Shown: positions 31,844 through 39,099 of the stretch, piece after piece
Numbering within the stretch: the first letter of the stretch is position 1
Layout: each line of letters starts with the position of its first letter
Source: Phycisphaerae bacterium
GTDB taxonomy: Bacteria; Planctomycetota; Phycisphaerae; Phycisphaerales; SM1A02
Direction: 5' to 3'
Assembly (NCBI GenBank): GCA_016795065.1
Contig: JAEUIU010000004.1
Span: 1-39,099 of the forward strand
DNA: 39,099 bases
Notes under the pieces: generated by a model
Seen by the model: only the letters and a program-made list of their open reading frames with translations
Database searches by the model: none
Told to the model about the DNA's origin: nothing
Translations under genes and position numbers: made by a program

Positions 31844-33025
31844 ATGTCACAGTCGAAGCCTGTCATCCTTGCCGCCCGCCGCACCCCGATCGGAAAGTTC
31901 CTCGGCATGTTGAGCCGTGTCCCCGCGCCGCAGCTCGGCTCCTACGTCGCGAAGGCTCTTTTCACCGATGTTCCGGGCTCAAAGGAGCGAATCGACGAGT
32001 GCCTGATGGGCAATGTGCTCCAAGCCGGCGTCGGTCAGAATCCGGCCCGCCAGGTCGGCCTCCTCGCCGGGCTGCCCGACACGCTGACGGCGATGACCAT
32101 CAACAAGGTCTGCGGCTCCGGCCTCCAGGCCGTCATGACCGCCGCCCAGGGCATCCGTGCGGGCGACAACCAGCTCGTCCTCGCCGGCGGCATTGAGAAC
32201 ATGGACCTCGCCCCGCACATGATCCACATGCGTAACGGGGTCAAGTTCGGCGACGCCAAGCTCCTCGACCACATGCAGGCCGACGGCCTGACCTGCGCGT
32301 TTGAGAAGTGGGGCATGGGCTTCGCGGCCGACTACATCGCCCAGAAGCACTCGGTTTCGCGCGAGGACCAAGACCGCTTCAGCGTTCAGAGCCACCATCG
32401 CGCCGCCCATGCGACGAAGGAAGGCTGGTTCAAGAACGAGATCGTCGCCCTGACGCCAGAGCAGACGATGCAGAAGACTGGCCTCGACACCGATGAGGGC
32501 TTCCGCGCCGATTCGACGATCGAGGGCCTCGCCAAGCTCAAGGCCGTCTTCGCCAAGGACGGCACCGTCACCGCCGGCAACGCCAGCCAGATCAGCGACG
32601 GCGCCGCGGCGGTCCTCGTCGCCAGCGAGGCGATGGCCAGCAGCCTCGGCCGCAAGCCGATCGCCCGGATCATCGACCAGTGCACCGCGGGCGTCGCCCC
32701 GAAGGAACTCTTCTTCGCCCCGAAGCTGGGCATCGAGATGATCCTCCAGCGCAACGGCCTGAAGGCGTCCGACATCGACCTCTTTGAGATCAACGAGGCT
32801 TTTGCGGCCCAGATCCTTTGCAACATCAAACCGCTGGGAATCTCCGAGGACCGCCTCAACATTGGCGGCGGCGGCATCGCCCTCGGCCACCCGATCGGTG
32901 CGTCGGGCGCTCGCGTGCTGGTGACGCTCCTCCACCATCTCGCCCGCACCGGCGGCAAGCGCGGCATCTGCTCGCTCTGCCTCGGCGGCGGAAACGCAGT
33001 GTCGATGTTGGTGGAGATGGTGTGA
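31844..33025 (+). CDS. Acetyl-CoA acetyltransferase (thiolase)
   Basis: It condenses or cleaves acyl-CoA with acetyl-CoA. At 393 residues it is the standard length. The acylated Cys90 lies in INKVCGSGLQAV, His349 in GGIALGHPIGASGAR, and the second Cys379 in CSLCLGGGNAV; NEAFAAQI is present too. All catalytic residues are in place. The residues after the last Cys (GGGNAVSMLVE) differ a little from the usual GGGMG/GGGQG. Biosynthetic (acetoacetyl-CoA) and degradative types cannot be told apart by eye, although the length favours the acetyl-CoA acetyltransferase type. ATG at 31844; the frame continues upstream across the divergent gap into fbp but is not coding there. A TACAGT hexamer at 31803-31808 may be a -10 element. 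Confidence 0.92.
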   Translation: MSQSKPVILAARRTPIGKFLGMLSRVPAPQLGSYVAKALFTDVPGSKERIDECLMGNVLQAGVGQNPARQVGLLAGLPDTLTAMTINKVCGSGLQAVMTAAQGIRAGDNQLVLAGGIENMDLAPHMIHMRNGVKFGDAKLLDHMQADGLTCAFEKWGMGFAADYIAQKHSVSREDQDRFSVQSHHRAAHATKEGWFKNEIVALTPEQTMQKTGLDTDEGFRADSTIEGLAKLKAVFAKDGTVTAGNASQISDGAAAVLVASEAMASSLGRKPIARIIDQCTAGVAPKELFFAPKLGIEMILQRNGLKASDIDLFEINEAFAAQILCNIKPLGISEDRLNIGGGGIALGHPIGASGARVLVTLLHHLARTGGKRGICSLCLGGGNAVSMLVEMV

Positions 33026-33120
33026 GGCCGTAACTCGGGAGAGGGAATGGAGGGGTTGCGCGCTGTGGGCTTTGGCCCGGCGTGCTGTTGCGTGATGTGA
33101 GGGAGAGTTCACATCCGGTC

Positions 33121-33148
33121 TTGACCAGCGAGTTGAGGCCGCAATACT
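33121..33148 (+). promoter_or_regulatory. Candidate promoter of the AIM24-family gene
   Basis: TTGACC (33121-33126, five of six matches to the -35 consensus) and AATACT (33143-33148, four of six to the -10) are spaced by 16 bp. The implied leader is about 15 bases and includes the ribosome site. Confidence 0.45.
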
Positions 33149-33158
33149 CCTGCCAACC

Positions 33159-33164
33159 AAGGAG
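33159..33164 (+). promoter_or_regulatory. Strong ribosome binding site of the AIM24-family gene
   Basis: AAGGAG ends five bases before the ATG at 33170. It is the clearest Shine-Dalgarno sequence in the window and fixes this start. Confidence 0.75.
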
Positions 33165-33169
33165 AGCCC

Positions 33170-33877
33170 ATGACCGCCGTCACGCTTCGGGAATTCGTCG
33201 AACAGACCAAGGACGTCGCCCGCAATCAGGGGATGTTCGAGCTCGAGACCGAGCACACCCTCCAGGTGAATCTCCAGCCGAGCGCCGGAAGCGGCCTTGT
33301 GTGGATCAAGCTCGGTTCGATGATCGCCTATCGCGGACAGATCCAGTTTGAACGCGAAGGCATGCTTGACCGCGGCATCGGGAATCTCCTCAAGAAGGCG
33401 ATCTCGGGCGAGGGCGCTCGGCTGAGTAAGGCCCGGGGACACGGCATGCTCTACCTCGCCGACAAGGGCAAGCGGGTCACGCTCCTACGGCTCGAGGGCG
33501 AGTCGATCTTCGTCAACGGCAACGATCTCCTTGCCTTCCAGGATGGCATCGCCAACGAGATCACCATGATGCGGAAGATCTCGGCGATTGCCTCGGGCGG
33601 CCTCTTCAATGTGCGGCTCTCGGGCAGCGGCATCGTCGCCGTGACGACCCATCATCGGCCGATCACGCTGGCGGTGACCCGCGGGCAACCCGTCTACACC
33701 GATCCGCAGGCAACCGTCGCCTGGTCGGGCTCGCTCACGCCCGACTTCAAGACCGACATCCAGTTCAAGACCCTTCTGGGCCGGGGCAGCGGCGAGAGCT
33801 TCCAGATGTGTTTCGACGGCGACGGCTTCGTAATCGTGCAACCGTATGAAGAGGACATGCTTCAGAGTGATGGCTGA
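33170..33877 (+). CDS. AIM24 family protein
   Basis: The 235-residue product matches the AIM24/TIGR00266 family of beta-prism-like proteins: VWIKLGSMIAYRGQIQFERE near the N-terminus, GMLYLADKGKRVTLLRLEGE and the ESIFVNGNDLLAFQDGI signature, then GGLFNVRLSGSGIVAVTT and a C-terminal YTDPQATVAWSGSLTP. The family is conserved from bacteria to yeast mitochondria, but the bacterial role is not established. There is no signal peptide or membrane span, so it is probably cytoplasmic. It has its own promoter-like sequence and a strong ribosome site, which suggests good expression. Its 3' end overlaps the converging kinase gene by 16 bases. Confidence 0.87.
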   Translation: MTAVTLREFVEQTKDVARNQGMFELETEHTLQVNLQPSAGSGLVWIKLGSMIAYRGQIQFEREGMLDRGIGNLLKKAISGEGARLSKARGHGMLYLADKGKRVTLLRLEGESIFVNGNDLLAFQDGIANEITMMRKISAIASGGLFNVRLSGSGIVAVTTHHRPITLAVTRGQPVYTDPQATVAWSGSLTPDFKTDIQFKTLLGRGSGESFQMCFDGDGFVIVQPYEEDMLQSDG

Positions 33878-36507
33878 GTTTGGCGCCCATCGGCGGGCGC
33901 AAGCTTCTCAAGTCGCTCCCGGATCTTCGCCCGCTCCGCGTCGCTTGCTTGCGGCGCCCGGCCGATGGCCTCCACGGCCGCTTCGAGCCGTGCTTTCGCT
34001 GCGGCGGGATCGCCCGACTTGTCGAGGCAGTCGCCCAACGCGTAGTTGGCCCGGGCCAGCGTCACCGGATCGTCGATGGCCCGATCGCGATGGAGGGCGA
34101 GCGCCTCTTCGAGGAGCGGCTTGGCCTCGTCGCAGGCGTTGATCTCGGCGAGGAACGCCGCGTATCCGGAAAGTGCATCGGCCAGTTCGCGCACCGCATC
34201 TTTCGACGCCCGGCGAATGCGCACCGCCTCGATCCACGCCTCTCTCGCTAGATCGTCGCGTTGGCGGGCATGCTGCAACGCGGCAAGCCGTGACATGGTG
34301 AGGGCGATGAGTGGATGATCCTCGCGAAGTCGACGCTTCTGCAGGGCAAGGCCCTCTTCGATGCTCAGCGCCGCACTGTCCAGATCCTTCATCGTCATCT
34401 GCATCGTGGCCAGATTGGAAAGGACCACGCCGAGCCCGTCCTCGCCGTCGATACCTAGTGCCCGGTAGCCGGCCTCGGCCCGTGCCATCGCCTGAAGCGC
34501 ATCGTCGCGGCGATCGCTGCGCCAGTACGCCAGCGCGAGATTCGACACCGTCTGGACCGTCAGCAGGTGGTCCTTGCCGAGGATCGCCTCGCGAATTGCC
34601 AGCGACTCCTCGAACCAGGGAACGGCGGCCTTGGCCTCACCTCGACCCAGATGGATCCCCGCAAGATTGTTGAGGCTCTCCGCCACCGGCAACGTGTGGT
34701 CGCCGGACTCGCGACGCAGGGCGAGTGCTTCGCGGTGGAGCGCTTCCGCCTCGGCGCCGCGCCCGAGATTCCGCAGGCATGCCCCGAGATCATTTGCGAT
34801 CGCCGCGGGGTCGGCGTGGGTGCTGCCCACGGCCGCCCGATGGATCCCCAAGGCTTCGGTCAGCACCTCGGCGCCGCGGGCGAAATCGCCCCGGTCGTAG
34901 GCGAGCTGACCTTGGCTCCGCAGCGAGATCGCGAACTCGATCGAGTTCCTGCCAAAGGACCTCTCGCGAATCGATGCCGCCTCGTCCATCAGCGTCTTCG
35001 CGTCGTCGACGAGATCCAGCCGCCGACAGACCTGGCCGAGCGTGTCCAGCAGGTTGGCCCGCTCGTGGTCACTCTGGGCATACTGTCGCCGCACCTGTTC
35101 GCTTTGGGCCAGCACGCGCGTCCTCGCCCGATCCTGCCACGCCGGATCATCACTCGGATGGGCGGGGAGAAAGCCATCCATCAGGAACGCCGCGATGCTC
35201 TGGAAGGAGTCCGCCTCGGCCCGGGCATGGAGAGCCTCCGCCGCGGCAACTCGCTCGCTTCGTTGAGCCGAAATGAGTCCGATGAGAAGGGCCGCGAGAA
35301 CCGCGGCCGCCGCGACGACGGCGACGCGATGTCGCCCGATGAACTTTGACGCGAGATAGCCAAAGGAACTCGGCCGGGCCCGCACCGGTTCGCCCGCAAG
35401 ATGACGTTCGATGTCATCGGCCAGTTCGCGCGCCGATGCGTAGCGCCGCTCGGGTTCGGTGCGGAGCGCCATGAGGACGATGCGGTCGAGATCTCCCCGC
35501 AACGCGCTCACCGTGTCGGTGCGTGGTCCGCCCAGCACCCGGCTGCTCGGCCGCGCCGGCGTCTGCTCGCGCACGAGCCGCTCCCACGTCAACAGACTTC
35601 GGCTGTCGCTCTCGAAGGGCCGACACCCGGCTAACAGTTCGTACAGGACGACGCCGAGCGAGTAGACGTCGATCGCGGTCGTCACCGCACCGCCCGAAAG
35701 CTGTTCGGGACTGGCGTATTCCGGCGTGAGCACGCGGGCCATCGTGCGCGTCGGAGCACCCTCGGCCGACTCCGGCTCCTCTTCCAGAAACCGGGCGATG
35801 CCAAAGTCGAGGAGCCGCGGCATGCCTCGGCCGTCGATCAGGATGTTGGCCGGCTTCAGGTCACAGTGAACGACGAGGCTCTGGTGGGCGTGGTGGACCG
35901 CCCGACAGACTTCGAGGAAAAGCCGCAGCCGCGCCTCCACCGCGAGCTTCGCCCGTTCGCAGTAGCGGTCGATCGGCTCTCCGCGGACCAGTTCCATCAC
36001 GAAGTAGGGCGAGCCATCCTCGGTGGTGCCGCCATCGAAGAGTCGGGCAATACAGGGATGTTCCAGCGCGGCGAGCGTGCGGCGCTCGAACTCGAAGCGG
36101 CGGAGCATCCAGTCGGTCGCCCGTTCGGCCCGAATGAGCTTGACCGCAACCTCCTGCTGGTAGAGCCCATCCGCTCGCTCGGCACGGTAGACGACACCCA
36201 TGCCGCCGGCGCCCAGTCGTTCGGTCAGGCGATACGCCCCGAGCACGCGTCCCAGGAAGGGGTCGCGAGCAGGGCTGCTGCGCGACGCCTCGCCGGCCCG
36301 GTCAGTACGCGATTCGACGCGCTGGAAGAGATCGGTGTCCTTGCCCGTGGCAGAACCGACATCGCTGTCGAGCAGCCGGAGGATCTCGGCGCGAAGGGCC
36401 ACATCGCTCCCGCATTCGCGGTTCAGGAGCGCGTCCCGGTCGGCCTGCGGCAGATCGGCGACGCGATGAAAGAGATCGTTGATCCGCGCCCATCGCTCAG
36501 CGTTCAC
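33862..36507 (-). CDS. Ser/Thr protein kinase with membrane span and TPR repeats
   Basis: The 881-residue product has a short helical N-terminal region typical of these planctomycete kinases (WARINDLFHRVADLPQADRD), then a Hanks-type kinase domain at about 91-370: glycine loop LGAGGMGVVYRAE, Lys123, catalytic loop HCDLKPAN with Asp215, DFG with Asp233, and TPEYASPEQLSGG. The Arg before the catalytic Asp is replaced by Cys214, so it is a non-RD kinase and may not need loop phosphorylation. A transmembrane segment (about 394-413) separates it from a C-terminal half (about 440-870) of TPR repeats, probably outside the membrane as a sensor or scaffold. The start is GTG at 36507, overlapping the sigma factor stop as GTGA, so the kinase and sigma factor are co-expressed and probably act in one signalling route. 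Confidence 0.9.
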   Translation of the reverse strand: MNAERWARINDLFHRVADLPQADRDALLNRECGSDVALRAEILRLLDSDVGSATGKDTDLFQRVESRTDRAGEASRSSPARDPFLGRVLGAYRLTERLGAGGMGVVYRAERADGLYQQEVAVKLIRAERATDWMLRRFEFERRTLAALEHPCIARLFDGGTTEDGSPYFVMELVRGEPIDRYCERAKLAVEARLRLFLEVCRAVHHAHQSLVVHCDLKPANILIDGRGMPRLLDFGIARFLEEEPESAEGAPTRTMARVLTPEYASPEQLSGGAVTTAIDVYSLGVVLYELLAGCRPFESDSRSLLTWERLVREQTPARPSSRVLGGPRTDTVSALRGDLDRIVLMALRTEPERRYASARELADDIERHLAGEPVRARPSSFGYLASKFIGRHRVAVVAAAAVLAALLIGLISAQRSERVAAAEALHARAEADSFQSIAAFLMDGFLPAHPSDDPAWQDRARTRVLAQSEQVRRQYAQSDHERANLLDTLGQVCRRLDLVDDAKTLMDEAASIRERSFGRNSIEFAISLRSQGQLAYDRGDFARGAEVLTEALGIHRAAVGSTHADPAAIANDLGACLRNLGRGAEAEALHREALALRRESGDHTLPVAESLNNLAGIHLGRGEAKAAVPWFEESLAIREAILGKDHLLTVQTVSNLALAYWRSDRRDDALQAMARAEAGYRALGIDGEDGLGVVLSNLATMQMTMKDLDSAALSIEEGLALQKRRLREDHPLIALTMSRLAALQHARQRDDLAREAWIEAVRIRRASKDAVRELADALSGYAAFLAEINACDEAKPLLEEALALHRDRAIDDPVTLARANYALGDCLDKSGDPAAAKARLEAAVEAIGRAPQASDAERAKIRERLEKLAPADGRQTQPSL

Positions 36508-37082
36508 GGGCTCTCTCCATGGGCGCTCTCCATGTCGGCCCGGAGCCACGCTCGGGCCAGTCTCCACTCGCGCCGGATCGTCGATTCCGAAATGCCCAGC
36601 GCCGCCACCAATCCGTCGACGGAGAGCCCCGCGAAAAAGCGCAGCTCGACGATGCGTGACTTGACCGAATCGATCGCGGCGAGGCGAGCGAGGGACTCAT
36701 CGAGCACTAACAGTTCGCCCGGCGCGAAGGGCTCGATTGCCTCGGCGATCTCGAGGCCTTCGAGGGGAATGCGCACCAGGCCGCCGCCACGCTTGTCACG
36801 CGATCGCTTGCGGGCGTGATCGACGAGGATGCGTCGGATGGTTGTCGCGGCCGCCGCGAAGAAGCTCTCGCGGTCGGCGAAGGAGATCTCCTTGCCTCCG
36901 ACCAGCCGGACGAACGCCTCGTTCACCAAAGCCGTCGGCTGAAGGGTGTGGTCGCGCCGCTCGTGGCTCATCTCGCGCCGGGCGATCTCGCGCAACTCCT
37001 GGTAGAGCTGCGCGGCCAGGTCTCGGGCCTCGCCCAGGTCGCCGGAAGCGGCCGATGAGGGGTTGTCGGCGGGTTGGGTCAT
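36504..37082 (-). CDS. ECF-type RNA polymerase sigma factor (TIGR02999-like)
   Basis: The 192-residue protein directs RNA polymerase to a set of stress or signalling promoters. Region 2 (about 18-95) contains LYQELREIARREMSHER, the LQPTALVNEAFVRLVG signature of the TIGR02999 group, and RESFFAAAATTIRRILVDHARKR. Region 4 (about 125-185) contains LARLAAIDSVKSRIVELRFF and a helix-turn-helix GLSVDGLVAALGISESTIRREW. This group lacks a classic anti-sigma factor and is often paired with a Ser/Thr kinase, as here: the kinase start overlaps its stop. Phosphorylation of the sigma factor by that kinase is plausible but inferred. ATG at 37082; no clear ribosome site. Confidence 0.92.
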   Translation of the reverse strand: MTQPADNPSSAASGDLGEARDLAAQLYQELREIARREMSHERRDHTLQPTALVNEAFVRLVGGKEISFADRESFFAAAATTIRRILVDHARKRSRDKRGGGLVRIPLEGLEIAEAIEPFAPGELLVLDESLARLAAIDSVKSRIVELRFFAGLSVDGLVAALGISESTIRREWRLARAWLRADMESAHGESP

Positions 37083-37493
37083 GGGAGGACATCTCTCATC
37101 GGCTCAGTCCGGGAAATCGCGAGTTGAAGAGAGGACGGATGGGCGTGTTCCCCAGGTGCGTGCCGTCGTCACATCTCACCGAGGGATGTTCGCTCGAAAC
37201 CGTGCACCCGACGAGGAATCCTCTCTCGGTTCGTGGGATTTCTGACCGGTGAACCGCCGAGATGGCGCATCGGCCTTCGTCGACCTTCGCCGCGATTGGA
37301 AACTCGATCGGGGTATCCGCCTTCTCCATCCAAGTGGAGGTCAGACGGAGCCTCGGAGTACCGCGCATCGCCCGATCGAACGCAGATATCGACGGGAACC
37401 ACCATGTCGCCCCGCCGTCCGTATCTGACTCCGCCTCGATAGCTCCTTCTCCCTGGCACCCCCGAGTCACCCCGCTTGCAAGTACGAACGGCC
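37083..37493. other. Divergent intergenic region between sigma factor and HAF-repeat gene
   Basis: About 410 bp with short overlapping open frames and no recognisable product. It must hold the promoters of two divergent genes; I could not pick out confident -35/-10 pairs or a sigma-specific motif by eye. Confidence 0.5.
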
Positions 37494-38714
37494 ATGACGC
37501 GACCCACCCTGCCATCCTGTCGATTTCCCCAGACGCTCGGCCAGTTCGCTGCCCTCGCCCTTGCAACCACCGCCCTCGCCGGCGGCCCTCAATGGCAGGT
37601 CACCATCACCGATCTCGGGGTTCTCCCGGGCGGTCTCTTTTCGTCGGCCTATGCGATCAACGACTCGGGCACCGTCGTCGGTGTCTCGAGCATGACCGGC
37701 GGCACGCTCAAGACGGTGATGTGGCAGAACGGCACGATCTCGCTCCTGCCTGCACCGGTCGGCGGCGGGACGGCGATCCCCGAGGACATCAACGACGCGG
37801 GTGAAATCGCCGGCCGATACACGGTCGGCGCCGACCTCAGCTACGGCGTCTACTGGACACCTGACGGCACACCAACCCTGCTGCCGCCACTACCCGGTGG
37901 CATTCAGGCCTTCGTGATCGCGCACGCCATCAACGCCTCAGGGCAGGTCGTCGGACGTGGACAGCAATCGGCTCCCAACTACTTCGGCCACGCAGTCGTT
38001 TGGAACACCACCGAGTTTCAGTCGGACCTCGGCTTCATGGGCGGCGGGACCTTCTCCGAGGCCTACGGCATCAACGACCTCGGCATCGTCGTGGGCGTCG
38101 CCGCCATTTCCAGTGGCGCCCAGCGGGCCTTTCGCTGGCAAGACGGCGTCTACACGGATCTGAGCACGTGGCCCGGCGGAAGCGTCGCGTCGAAGGCGTA
38201 CGCGATCAACAACGCGGGCGTGATCGTCGGCCTCAACAACAACGTGGCCTCGGTCTGGAAGAACGGTTCCGTGCAGCCCCTGCCCATGCCGCCCGGCGTC
38301 TCGGCGTTCACGCCAGCGATCGACATCAACGAGGCCGGCGACATCATCGCCACCGGCACGAAGATCTTCCCTGTCGAGGTCGGCGTCGTGTGGAAGAACG
38401 GTCAGCCGATCGCTCTCGGCACACTCCCTGGCGGCACGATCAGCCGCGCCCGACGCATCAACGACGCTGGCGAAATCGTCGGCGAAGCAAACGCCGCGAA
38501 CGGCTTCTTTCACGCGGTGAAGTGGACCGTGACACCGGTCGGCGAACCCTGCGTCGGCGACATCAACTCCAGCGGCGCTGTCGATGCCGCGGACCTTGCG
38601 GTCGTTCTTGGCGCTTGGGGCAGCACCAGCGCGGCCTCGGACCTCAACGATGACGGCATCGTCAACGCAGCGGATCTCGCGGTCCTCCTCGGAGCGTGGG
38701 GGGCGTGCGGTTAA
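37494..38714 (+). CDS. Secreted HAF-repeat protein with C-terminal dockerin-like repeats
   Basis: The 406-residue product has a signal peptide (FAALALATTALAGG, cut near residue 30), then repeated units of the HAF/extracellular repeat kind: TDLGVLPGGLFSSAYAINDS, DLGFMGGGTFSEAYGINDLG, DLSTWPGGSVASKAYAINNA and ALGTLPGGTISRARRINDAG, each with a G-V/I-V-G strand after it, suggesting a beta-propeller. The C-terminal 55 residues are two dockerin-like calcium repeats, DINSSGAVDAADLAVVLGAW and DLNDDGIVNAADLAVLLGAW, flanked by cysteines. The repeats may dock it to a surface partner or simply bind calcium. ATG at 37494 is preferred to a TTG 18 bases earlier. It is divergent from the sigma-kinase pair and is a possible target of it, but this is only position-based. 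Confidence 0.85.
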   Translation: MTRPTLPSCRFPQTLGQFAALALATTALAGGPQWQVTITDLGVLPGGLFSSAYAINDSGTVVGVSSMTGGTLKTVMWQNGTISLLPAPVGGGTAIPEDINDAGEIAGRYTVGADLSYGVYWTPDGTPTLLPPLPGGIQAFVIAHAINASGQVVGRGQQSAPNYFGHAVVWNTTEFQSDLGFMGGGTFSEAYGINDLGIVVGVAAISSGAQRAFRWQDGVYTDLSTWPGGSVASKAYAINNAGVIVGLNNNVASVWKNGSVQPLPMPPGVSAFTPAIDINEAGDIIATGTKIFPVEVGVVWKNGQPIALGTLPGGTISRARRINDAGEIVGEANAANGFFHAVKWTVTPVGEPCVGDINSSGAVDAADLAVVLGAWGSTSAASDLNDDGIVNAADLAVLLGAWGACG

Positions 38715-39099
38715 CCGCGTTGCGATTGCTTTCGACGTCCTCCGATGGACGATGCCTATCGTCAGCCCTCAACACATCAGACCACGATGTGGCGTTCATG
38801 CAATTGCGAACAATCCGGCAACCACCGCTTGCGGGTTTCGTAGATGCCTGCATGATCAGATCGCGAATGCATTCGAAGCACTCAGGGTTCGAGCGCTTGC
38901 CTCTCCAGTCGACGCGTGCGACGCCGATCGCTGTCTCTCTCGGCGCTGCGTGCCTCGGAGCGCTCTCGATCGCTCCCGACGCCTTGTCGCAAGTCCCCCC
39001 CCCCGCCAGCACTTAGAATTGTGCGACTGAAGGCTGACATCTGTTCGACACACCCCGGGCTCGAGGCGGTCGAGATCCCTTATCGGAACGAAACCTCGC
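38715..39099. other. Right-edge region without a certain gene
   Basis: No complete gene is visible. One + frame contains a signal-peptide-like stretch (TPIAVSLGAACLGALSIAPD) that ends in a stop just after a run of ten C (38995-39004). A second frame, with a GTG at 39021, is open from the C-run to the window end. Together they could be the start of an exported protein split by a one-base slip in the C-run, or there may be only a partial gene beginning at 39021. Confidence 0.35.

Noticed and set aside
31979..33442. Long - strand open frame opposite the thiolase gene
   Set aside because: Composition is a mirror of the thiolase codons and there is no recognisable motif.
1..39099. tRNA, rRNA, insertion sequences or prophage
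   Set aside because: No cloverleaf, rRNA segment, transposase, integrase or terminal inverted repeat pair was seen.

Overview
The window is high-GC bacterial DNA that most resembles a planctomycete, probably of the Phycisphaerae type. Four things point there: secreted proteins with paired dockerin-like calcium repeats that end in GGWG or GAWG; a short ECF sigma factor of the TIGR02999 kind coupled to a Ser/Thr kinase with TPR repeats; a class II (B12-dependent) ribonucleotide reductase; and several membrane proteins that start with a small CxxC...CxxC zinc ribbon. This placement is inference from gene content. Few genes have a Shine-Dalgarno sequence and several have a -10-like hexamer very close to the start codon.

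Layout. 1-657 is the 3' end of a repeat-rich Asn/Gln/Trp/Cys protein followed by two hairpins. 875-3215 holds methionine aminopeptidase and a soluble transhydrogenase-type flavoprotein on the + strand, converging on a UvrD/PcrA-type helicase (3262-5544, - strand). A 1.2 kb non-coding stretch follows, with two copies of a near-palindrome, several hairpins and a pyrimidine-rich tract, and leads into a very long nrdJ (6715-10953). About 2 kb with no convincing gene comes next. 12989-14538 is a coupled pair of exported proteins (DUF1684 and a Dabb barrel). 14686-17814 (- strand) encodes two secreted proteins, one an alpha/beta hydrolase with an N-terminal dockerin-like pair. 18036-22099 (+ strand) runs: membrane protein, a B12-binding domain fused to a MeaB-type GTPase, a DUF5698/DUF2179 membrane protein and an MmgE/PrpD protein, closed by a strong hairpin terminator.

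22165-31675 is one long - strand block that may be a single operon. In transcription order it is class I fructose-1,6-bisphosphatase, a secreted tricorn-type protease, then four zinc-ribbon polytopic membrane proteins with small gaps or overlapping start and stop codons. This unrecognised four-gene set is the best candidate here for an undescribed system. Divergent from it are an acetyl-CoA acetyltransferase and an AIM24-family protein. The AIM24 gene overlaps tail to tail with a kinase-TPR gene, which is translationally coupled to its ECF sigma factor. A secreted HAF-repeat/dockerin protein lies beyond. The right edge has no certain gene, but a run of ten C and an open frame reach the window end.

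Together the genes suggest a heterotroph that depends on cobalamin (NrdJ plus the B12-GTPase fusion), can handle short-chain acyl-CoA or propionate (B12-GTPase, PrpD, thiolase), makes sugars from smaller carbon units (FBPase) and exports enzymes and repeat proteins. The metabolic picture is inference from families, not shown by the sequence alone.
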